Source: Flammeovirgaceae bacterium UBA1842 (GTDB lineage: Bacteria; Bacteroidota; Bacteroidia; Cytophagales; Cyclobacteriaceae). From it: a stretch of 12,993 bases of DNA. The first letter of the stretch is position 1, and each line of letters opens with the position of its first letter. Below the pieces are notes generated by a model. It made no database searches. It saw only the letters and a list, made by a program, of their open reading frames with translations, and was not told where the DNA came from. The position numbers and the translations under genes are program-made. The stretch lies in the NCBI GenBank assembly GCA_002338655.1, contig DDIU01000031.1, forward strand, positions 2,420-15,412. Direction: 5' to 3'. Positions 7,533 to 12,993 of the stretch are shown piece by piece.

Positions 7533-9047
7533 ATGGTGCATAATTGTAGCGTAATGATAATGAAACAAAATACTACGGTCATGTACTTCAAAAGTCAAAA
7601 ACTCAATTTTATGTCTTGTCTTCTAGGGCTGATGCTATTGGTCAACCATGCATCAGCTCAAGGGGTCTCTATTTTTAGTGAAGATTCCCACGATTCAAAA
7701 CTTATAACAGGTAAACACCGATCTGCCAAAATCACTTGGGGCGGGCTCAATAACTTCAATATCGAATATCGTGGTGATATTGAAGTAAATGACACCGATA
7801 CAGATGTTATAGGTATCTCTCCTGGAGGGTACTTGGAAATAAGCAAAACTACCTTTGGCAGTAAGCGATCCATTGTTATCGAATCTTCAGCAGGTAAACT
7901 CAAAAAAGAATATTATGAAGGCAGAAGTCTGGTCAACTTCGAGCCTGATGGCAGAAAATGGTTGGCGGAAATATTGCCGGATATTGTAAGGTCAACAGGT
8001 ATTGCCGCCAAGAGCCGTGTAGATAGGTTTTATAGAAAAGGAGGCGTAAGTGCCGTTTTGGATGAAATATCACGGTTGGAAAGTAGCTACGTACAATCTA
8101 TTTATGGTAAAATGCTGCTGAAGAAAGAAGGGTTATCTGACAATGAGCTTATCAGAATAGTAGGTGACCTGTCAGATGAAATGGATTCCGATTATTATTT
8201 AGCCGATCTATTAATTGATGCTTCAGACCAATTTTTGAAAAAAGAGGCAACTAGCGCTGCTTACTTTGAAGCCGTCTCCAACATTGGCAGCGACTACTAT
8301 ACCGCACAGGTACTTACCAAGGCACTGAAAAAATATGAGCCTTCTGAAGTGGTGATTGGCAAAATAATGAACGCAAGCAGAAATATAGGTTCAGATTATT
8401 ACCAAACAGTTGTTCTCGATGAGGTCTTGGACTTGAGGGATTTGAACAGCTCTGCACTAAATGAAATAATAGAAGCTGCAACGAATATTGGCTCTGACTA
8501 TTATCAAACGCAAGTGCTTAGTAAGGCCATGAAAAAAGAGGGGCTTACCACAGAATCGTTCTCCAAACTGATGGAAGCAGTTTCGCATGTAAGTTCTGAC
8601 TACTATATGTCGTCCGTATTTTCAAACATGCTCGACAACAAGTTAGACGAAGCCGTTCAGGTTAAAATGATTGTATTGTTGGATGAAAATATGAACTCCG
8701 ATTATTACTTATCGACAGTACTTTCGAAAATGGCTTCCGAACAGCGTATGGGCGACAAAAGCATGGAGCAATTTGCCAAAGCAATAGGCAACATGAGCTC
8801 CGCAAACTATGCGACCTCGGTTATAAAGAGTGCAGCCAAAGCAGATAAGATTGATAAAAGATCATTGATCGCTTTGATCAACGCCTGTTCTGAAATAAGC
8901 AGTGATTATTATTTATCATCGGCTTTGGAATCTTTATCGTGGCATGTAAACAGAAGTGATGAAGAGGTGAAAAGTGCCTATCGCGCAGCAGCAAAACACA
9001 TCAGTTCTGATACCTATTATGGTCGTGCTGTAAAGGCCATAGACTGA
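7533..9047 (+). CDS. Secreted protein with 34-residue S-D-Y-Y repeats
   Basis: The function is not known to me. A hydrophobic signal stretch (MSCLLGLMLLVNHASAQ, 27-43) is followed by a beta-rich segment of about 100 residues (45-145). A linker, DRFYRKGGVSAVLDEISRLES (164-184), leads into a regular helical array. S-D-Y-Y occurs at 219, 253, 287, 321, 355, 389 and 457, with SANY at 423, giving an exact 34-residue period. A related SSYV at 184 and SSDTYY at 491 are offset by 35. Each repeat has the form I-x-S-D-Y-Y-x-x-x-V-L and then a second helix, as in an alpha-solenoid. From memory, similar SD-Y/F-x-x-x-x-VL repeats follow M56 (BlaR1-like) peptidase domains in other phyla; no peptidase domain is present here. 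ATG 7533 has an SD but gives a long n-region; ATG 7560 or 7581 are alternatives. It lies just upstream of the sensor-kinase operon. Confidence 0.85.
   Translation: MVHNCSVMIMKQNTTVMYFKSQKLNFMSCLLGLMLLVNHASAQGVSIFSEDSHDSKLITGKHRSAKITWGGLNNFNIEYRGDIEVNDTDTDVIGISPGGYLEISKTTFGSKRSIVIESSAGKLKKEYYEGRSLVNFEPDGRKWLAEILPDIVRSTGIAAKSRVDRFYRKGGVSAVLDEISRLESSYVQSIYGKMLLKKEGLSDNELIRIVGDLSDEMDSDYYLADLLIDASDQFLKKEATSAAYFEAVSNIGSDYYTAQVLTKALKKYEPSEVVIGKIMNASRNIGSDYYQTVVLDEVLDLRDLNSSALNEIIEAATNIGSDYYQTQVLSKAMKKEGLTTESFSKLMEAVSHVSSDYYMSSVFSNMLDNKLDEAVQVKMIVLLDENMNSDYYLSTVLSKMASEQRMGDKSMEQFAKAIGNMSSANYATSVIKSAAKADKIDKRSLIALINACSEISSDYYLSSALESLSWHVNRSDEEVKSAYRAAAKHISSDTYYGRAVKAID
8082..9020 (+). repeat. Coding repeat array, 102-bp period
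   Basis: This part of the gene encodes the solenoid. The period is 102 bp for seven consecutive units. The S-D-Y-Y codons vary between copies (for example TCCGATTATTAT, AGCGACTACTAT, TCAGATTATTAC), so the protein motif is kept while the DNA has diverged. This speaks for an old repeat under selection and not for recent slippage. Confidence 0.8.
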
Positions 9048-9083
9048 TTATTTTCTTTCGGTCAGAACCCAATAACAACCACT

Positions 9084-9147
9084 GAGCCATGATAAGCTTT
9101 CGAATCAGTCACGAAATTATTAGCTTGTGCTTATCATGGCTCTTTTT
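9084..9147 (+). terminator. 14-bp hairpin with T-run, terminator or attenuator
   Basis: GAGCCATGATAAGC (9084-9097) and GCTTATCATGGCTC (9129-9142) are perfect complements, followed directly by TTTTT (9143-9147). The 31-nt loop can form an inner 5-bp stem (9098-9102 with 9112-9116). It lies 37 bp after the repeat-protein stop and ends 21 bp before the chosen kinase start. It may end the upstream transcript. If the kinase message starts further up, it would act as an attenuator in its leader. Confidence 0.75.
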
Positions 9148-9168
9148 CACACCGAACCAGAAGGAAAA

Positions 9169-10221
9169 ATGCGCAAAATTTGGCTGGGGATAATCATCTC
9201 CACTTTTGTAGGCATCTCCTATTTTTTCTATCTCTATTATAGTGAGACAGGCCTTTTTCCCAATATCGCGGCTCATTGGGGCTATTTTGGAATGGGGATA
9301 CTCACCGCCAATTTAATTGGCTTTGCCCTAACCTTTTCAGATCGCCAGCTCAACAAATGGGTATCATGGAATAAAAATCTATCCAGCCGGCTTGCTCTCG
9401 GACTATGTATCAATAGCCTGATTGCCATTGGCATAGTCACTACTCTAGGATGGTTGTTTCTTTTGGTGCGTTATCCTGATACTGATTTTACCTCGCTTTG
9501 GGTGGACAATAGTGACATTATCGCCAAAACTTATATCATCACCATTATTGCCATTGTGCTCTATACCATCATCTATTTTGCTCTGTATTCTTACAATCAA
9601 TATACTGTTGTGCATTTGGTAGGTGCTAAAAACCAACGTAGACAGCTCATTTTACAGTTTGAAGCCTTAAAAAGTCAACTTAGCCCCCATTATTTATTTA
9701 ATTGTCTCAATACCATTTCTTCCTTGGTATTTAAAGATGCACACTTGGCTGAGGATTTTATCAGAAGGCTAGCTTCTACTTATCAGTATATTCTCAGTAA
9801 CAATGAAAAAAGGTTTGTGACACTGGAAGATGAAGTGGAATTTGTGAAATCTTACAATTACTTGCTACAGGTACGGTTTGAGAACAATTTGAAACTCGAT
9901 ATCAACTTGCCCCCTAATATTATGGACAGCAAGATACCACCCCTTACTTTGCAAATGCTTGTGGAAAATGCAGTAAAGCATAACATTATTAGCAAAGAAA
10001 AGCCTCTGAGCATTTACATCAGTGCAATTGATAACACCGATATCAGAATCATAAACACGAAAACAGAAGTGCCCAGAGAAGTTAACTCATTTCACGTAGG
10101 GCTTAACAATATAAAGGAACGGTACCAGTTTTTCACGGATAGAAAAATTCGTATTGAAGATAATGACAAATACACGGTAGTACTACCTGTGATTAAAAAC
10201 AAAATCGCCAAATCAGCATGA
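9169..10221 (+). CDS. LytS-type sensor histidine kinase (intact)
   Basis: This membrane sensor kinase has 350 residues from the chosen start. Four hydrophobic helices are visible (about 4-25, 36-57, 75-98, 117-140), with no large extracytoplasmic domain. The His_kinase domain (PF06580 type) has QLSPHYLFNCLNTI with phospho-acceptor His174 and the ensuing Asn178. The ATPase part has the N-box MLVENAVKHN (Asn267) and the G-box VGLNNIKERY (Gly311). It probably phosphorylates the LytTR regulator two genes downstream. I chose ATG 9169: it has AAGGA just before it and begins MRKIWLGIIIS. In-frame GTG 9127 and ATG 9136 fall within the upstream hairpin. The stop shares ATGA with the next gene's start. 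Confidence 0.9.
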   Translation: MRKIWLGIIISTFVGISYFFYLYYSETGLFPNIAAHWGYFGMGILTANLIGFALTFSDRQLNKWVSWNKNLSSRLALGLCINSLIAIGIVTTLGWLFLLVRYPDTDFTSLWVDNSDIIAKTYIITIIAIVLYTIIYFALYSYNQYTVVHLVGAKNQRRQLILQFEALKSQLSPHYLFNCLNTISSLVFKDAHLAEDFIRRLASTYQYILSNNEKRFVTLEDEVEFVKSYNYLLQVRFENNLKLDINLPPNIMDSKIPPLTLQMLVENAVKHNIISKEKPLSIYISAIDNTDIRIINTKTEVPREVNSFHVGLNNIKERYQFFTDRKIRIEDNDKYTVVLPVIKNKIAKSA

Positions 10222-11285
10222 GGAAAATGTTTATCCATAACGGTTTCTTTAGGTTGCTTATGCCACCCATTTATGGTGTACTTGTCTATTTGCTGATATT
10301 GTTGATCAACAACAACATTAACCAGCTTTCCAATCTGTTTGTTGGGCAGGAAGTGTACGTATGCATTGGACTTAGTTATCTGCTTGCGGAATCATTAAGG
10401 ATCAATATTAGACTATTCGAAAAATATGCTAAAGCTGATTTAACCAACCGTATTTTCGTGCAGTTGATAGCCGGTGTAATGCTGTCTTTGGCGGTGATTA
10501 CCATCGCCATTTCTGCCTACTTCAACTACATAGTGGAATTTGCCATTGCAGAGTCCCAGTTGATTATATTCAACAGTATTTTTGCTGTTTCCAGTTTGCT
10601 GTATAACCTGCTCTATTTCAGTCATTTATATTTACATAAACAAAACACCATCCGCCTTGCGGAAGAAGAAGCACTTACTGATCAAGTAGAAATGGAATTG
10701 GCCAAATTTAAAAATGAGGCCAACCCCAACCTGTTATATGACAGTCTGGAGACACTGATAACTTTGGTACATAAAAGCACGGAGGAAAGTGAGGAGTATA
10801 TAGATCATCTATCAGCGGTATACCGTTACATACTAAGTCATAGAAAAACCGAATTTTCTACCTTACAAAATGAAATAAAGGCCACTCAAAACGTGATCCA
10901 CCTGCTCAACTACAAGCACAATAATAACATCTCACTTAAAGTGAATTTGGATAAGCAACGTATGGATGCACCCATCGTTCCGGGCACTTTGCCTAACATA
11001 GTGGAGCAAGCCATTAGGACGACCATTATCAATAGCTTTAGCCCGCTTGTCATCAACATCGAATATGAACCTGAAGATGGGTACATCGTAGTTCAATACC
11101 CACTTAATGAGAAGTTGGATATTAAAAGGGAGCAAATATTTAGTGATATTCAAACCACTTATGCATTCTATAGTGAAAAGCCAGTGGTGCAGGTGCGCGC
11201 TTATAATCAGAATTATATCAAAATCCCCCTATTGGAGGTTATCGAAGAACCGTTAACTTCGGAACCTGAAACAATGACTCCATGA
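10218..11285 (+). CDS. Degenerate LytS-type kinase paralog (predicted pseudokinase)
   Basis: This 355-residue membrane protein has the same layout as its upstream neighbour: four hydrophobic helices (about 11-31, 44-60, 80-101, 114-138) and then a kinase-like domain. It aligns clearly with the intact kinase, for instance HLSAVYRYILSHRKTEFSTLQNEI against RLASTYQYILSNNEKRFVTLEDEV. The key residues are lost, however. The phospho-acceptor motif SPHYLFN is NPNLLYD, with Asn171 in place of His. The N-box VENAVKHN is VEQAIRTT, with Gln264 for Asn. The G-box VGLNNIKERY is replaced by IFSDIQTTYAF. The frame is fully open and coupled at both ends by ATGA overlaps, so it is a maintained protein and not a decaying gene. 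A dimer partner or signal-modifying role for the active kinase is inferred. Confidence 0.88.
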   Translation: MRKMFIHNGFFRLLMPPIYGVLVYLLILLINNNINQLSNLFVGQEVYVCIGLSYLLAESLRINIRLFEKYAKADLTNRIFVQLIAGVMLSLAVITIAISAYFNYIVEFAIAESQLIIFNSIFAVSSLLYNLLYFSHLYLHKQNTIRLAEEEALTDQVEMELAKFKNEANPNLLYDSLETLITLVHKSTEESEEYIDHLSAVYRYILSHRKTEFSTLQNEIKATQNVIHLLNYKHNNNISLKVNLDKQRMDAPIVPGTLPNIVEQAIRTTIINSFSPLVINIEYEPEDGYIVVQYPLNEKLDIKREQIFSDIQTTYAFYSEKPVVQVRAYNQNYIKIPLLEVIEEPLTSEPETMTP

Positions 11286-12052
11286 ATGTATTAATCATTG
11301 AAGATGAAATACCTGCCGCTGAAAAATTAGAGCGGTATTTGCACAAATACAGTGACGCTATTACTGTTGTGAATAAATTGACTAACGTGGCAGATAGTGT
11401 CAATTGGCTGCAAGCCCATCAAAATGAAATTGAGCTCATCTTCATGGACATCCAACTTACTGATGGTAAGAGTTTTGAAATCTTCGAGCAAGTAACCATT
11501 GAAAAGCCGATCATCTTCACCACCGCTTTTGATGAGTATGCGATAGAAGCCTTTAAGGTAAATAGCATCGATTATCTACTCAAGCCAATCACTTTTGATG
11601 ACCTTGCACAAGCGATGCAAAAATTGGAGGGGTTCAAAAAGAACTTAGTTATTGAAAAAAGCCCTGCTTTTGATATTCATAAGGCCTTGGCACAATTACA
11701 GCAAAAGACATACAAAAACCGCTTTATGGTTAAACTCGGGGAGCACATCCGCTCACTCGTTGTGACTGACATTGCCTTCTTCTATGCAGAAGGCCGTGAT
11801 GTGTATTTGGTGACCAATGAAAAACGGAAATTCATTATTGATTATAAGTTGGAAGACCTGGACGAAATTCTCGACCCTACCCTCTTCTACCGCGTCAACC
11901 GATCGTTTATATTGAATATCAATGCCATCAAAGATGTGGTGGTCTACTCCAGTAGCCGACTGAAAATAACGCCCACCCTAGAGTTTGACAAAGAGATTAT
12001 CGTGAGCCGCGAGAAGGTCGCTCCATTTAAGGAGTGGTTTAATGGGTTGTAG
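11282..12052 (+). CDS. LytTR-family response regulator
   Basis: This cytoplasmic DNA-binding regulator has 256 residues. The receiver domain (1-120) has the acidic pocket Glu7/Asp8, the phospho-acceptor Asp56 in LIFMDIQL, Thr80/Thr81 and Lys101 in YLLKPI, so it looks fully able to be phosphorylated. The LytTR domain (about 147-253) shows FMVKLGEHIRSLVVTDIAFFYAEGRDVYLV and the typical LFYRVNRSFILNINAIKDV. LytTR domains bind paired direct repeats. It overlaps the pseudokinase gene by ATGA and is the last gene of the three-gene operon. It probably receives phosphate from the intact kinase. The direct repeat at 7476-7510 is a candidate target. Confidence 0.95.
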   Translation: MNVLIIEDEIPAAEKLERYLHKYSDAITVVNKLTNVADSVNWLQAHQNEIELIFMDIQLTDGKSFEIFEQVTIEKPIIFTTAFDEYAIEAFKVNSIDYLLKPITFDDLAQAMQKLEGFKKNLVIEKSPAFDIHKALAQLQQKTYKNRFMVKLGEHIRSLVVTDIAFFYAEGRDVYLVTNEKRKFIIDYKLEDLDEILDPTLFYRVNRSFILNINAIKDVVVYSSSRLKITPTLEFDKEIIVSREKVAPFKEWFNGL

Positions 12053-12063
12053 AATTAGTGTGG

Positions 12064-12098
12064 TAGCTATCGGATGGCTCTAAGCCATCCGATAGCTA
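12064..12098. terminator. 16-bp perfect hairpin after the LytTR operon
   Basis: TAGCTATCGGATGGCT and AGCCATCCGATAGCTA are perfect complements around a three-base loop (CTA), 11 bp after the regulator's stop codon. No clear T-run follows, but the position and stability fit a transcription end for the operon. Confidence 0.75.
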
Positions 12099-12190
12099 AC
12101 TAAATTAAGCTGAGTTAAATAAGATTATTTCCGCATTTCTATTGTCTTTTTTAAGTACAATGGTTGATATTTACTGATATATCTGGCTAA

Positions 12191-12246
12191 ACAACACCTT
12201 ACCAATAGTGTATAACAACACCAAGGTGTTGTTAGCTGGGTGTTGT
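12191..12246. repeat. Symmetric octamer array ACAACACC x2 / GGTGTTGT x2
   Basis: ACAACACC occurs at 12191-12198 and 12215-12222, and its inverse GGTGTTGT at 12225-12232 and 12239-12246. The inner pair is a 10-bp perfect palindrome with a two-base centre (TAACAACACC-AA-GGTGTTGTTA, 12213-12234). The outer left copy also pairs with the first inverse copy over GCTAAACAACACCTT / AAGGTGTTGTTAGC with one bulged base, so two alternative foldbacks exist. Confidence 0.75.
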
Positions 12247-12288
12247 CTCTCATTTGCGGAATTGGGGAACTTTTGAAAAAACTCGCTT

Positions 12289-12406
12289 GTTTTCAGCATT
12301 CTGGTGAATTCTCAAGAGCTTAAACGTAGAGTGTCGAAGGAAGCTAGCTTCAGCGGTGGCGCGCGTCAGGAAGCTCTGTGGAACTTCACCCTAAGAAGCT
12401 GAAAAC
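12289..12406. repeat. 118-nt nested foldback element
   Basis: Three pairs of arms nest in order. GTTTTCAGC (12289-12297) pairs with GCTGAAAAC (12398-12406). GGTGAA (12303-12308) pairs with TTCACC (12385-12390). AGAGCTT (12315-12321) pairs with AAGCTCT (12371-12377). At the centre lies the palindrome AAGCTAGCTT (12341-12350). The whole would fold into one interrupted long hairpin, as a structured RNA or a small non-autonomous mobile repeat would. Confidence 0.65.
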
Positions 12407-12548
12407 TCAAATCTTTACTGCTTTCCCCCTCCCTCCCTGTTTCAGACAGCATTTCACTAGAAAATGACGTGCGATCTCAGGGGGTCAAGGACTGCCAATT
12501 AACTGCCTGACTGCTACTTCAATTCTCTCCCTCACGGCTGCCCTCCAT

Positions 12549-12681
12549 GGCGCAGCGCCCAGATTGATTTAACAAATCAAAAGAGCGGTAGCCCGCCAGA
12601 ATACCGGGCGTGCGGTGGGAATTGCGCGTGGAAGGATTATTCTGGCAAGTCTTTTTTGCTTCGTTTTTTGGACGCAAAAAA
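12549..12681. repeat. Cluster of hairpins in a GC-richer segment
   Basis: The near-palindrome GGCGCAGCGCC is at 12549-12559. The hairpin TTGATTT-AAC-AAATCAA is at 12564-12580. The 9-bp inverted repeat GCCAGAATA (12595-12603) / TATTCTGGC (12638-12646) encloses a GC-rich loop, followed by TTTTTTGC (12652-12659) / GCAAAAAA (12674-12681). The last part resembles T-rich spacer sequences I remember from other Bacteroidota; that was not checked. Confidence 0.6.
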
Positions 12682-12760
12682 TGAAGAAACAAGAGACAAC
12701 ATGCTGTATGAGCCCATATGCTAGTTGCTTTACTGGTAAGTGAGTGCTAATTATCCGTTC

Positions 12761-12902
12761 TTTCTGTGTTTGGCTTATCTAGTTATTGTGGTAAGTCTTC
12801 CTTGTGCTTAATCGGCATTTCAGCTTTTAAGCAGATAAAAGCGGCAACTGATGTAAAAAGTTCTTTGCCAAGGGCAATGCAACTTGGCTGGAAACACAGA
12901 AA
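12761..12902. repeat. 11-bp inverted repeat enclosing 120 bp
   Basis: TTTCTGTGTTT (12761-12771) and AAACACAGAAA (12892-12902) are perfect complements. Inside lie the hairpin GCTTTTA/TAAAAGC (12823-12842) and two competing ones, TTGCC/GGCAA (12865-12877) and GCCAAG/CTTGGC (12867-12888). This could be a small structured RNA or a miniature mobile element. Confidence 0.5.
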
Positions 12903-12993
12903 TCACTAGTTTTCATCTTTAATTTGCTTCTGTTGGCATACGGGCCATACAGAGGCGTTAGCATTAATATAGGTACGGTAAAGGGACATGCTT

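Larger units (their letters stand above)
12099..12993. other. Non-coding, structure-rich region with no credible gene
   Basis: About 900 bp without a convincing reading frame on either strand, running off the window's end. It is not plain spacer: inverted repeats are dense, and the middle part (about 12310-12650) looks richer in GC than the neighbouring genes. The main elements are listed separately. I recognise no tRNA, rRNA, known riboswitch or transposase fragment. The stretch may be a mosaic of dispersed repeats or encode a structured RNA. Confidence 0.6.

Noticed and set aside
12185..12248. Integron attC site
   Set aside because: The palindrome and GTTAGC resemble an attC core, but the GTTRRRY and RYYYAAC consensus boxes are not met and there is no integrase or cassette gene in the window.

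Overview
The window looks like chromosomal DNA of a member of the Bacteroidota, most likely a Cytophagales-type marine or soil bacterium. The evidence is AT-rich coding sequence, little Shine-Dalgarno signal, secreted or outer-membrane proteins of Bacteroidota type, LytS/LytTR genes of the form common in that phylum, and intergenic spacers filled with short inverted repeats (GTCATTTCG...GTGAGAAATC type). This placement is from general style; no marker gene settles it.

Layout. Positions 1-184 are a repeat-rich spacer. A minus-strand block covers 185-5971, in transcription order: guaA (GMP synthase), a secreted protein with a TPR-like N-terminus and a periplasmic-binding-protein fold, hemL (glutamate-1-semialdehyde aminomutase, overlapping the previous gene by 11 bp), and, after 193 bp, a secreted probable outer-membrane beta-barrel protein. 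A 105-bp divergent spacer separates guaA from a plus-strand M48 metalloprotease lipoprotein (6077-6892). Positions 6893-7475 are non-coding and hold three copies of a dispersed repeat and several arms of a second inverted-repeat family. A secreted protein made of about nine 34-residue S-D-Y-Y repeats follows (7533-9047). It is preceded by two 11-bp direct repeats at 21-bp spacing that resemble a LytTR-regulator operator, and followed by a strong hairpin plus T-run. Then comes a tightly coupled three-gene signalling operon (9169-12052): an intact LytS-type histidine kinase, a second paralogous kinase that has lost its phospho-acceptor histidine and key ATP-binding residues, and a LytTR response regulator. 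Adjacent genes in this operon share ATGA start/stop overlaps. A 16-bp perfect hairpin ends it. The last 900 bp (12099-12993) contain no credible gene but are packed with inverted repeats, including a nested 118-nt foldback.

How it may work together. guaA and hemL are housekeeping genes. The M48 lipoprotein, the 34-residue-repeat secreted protein and the kinase/pseudokinase/LytTR operon are all envelope-related and lie together on the plus strand. The best candidate for something undescribed is the unit 7476-12098. I propose, as inference, that an active and an inactive sensor kinase act as a pair, signal to the LytTR regulator, and that this regulator binds the direct repeat in front of the repeat-protein gene.
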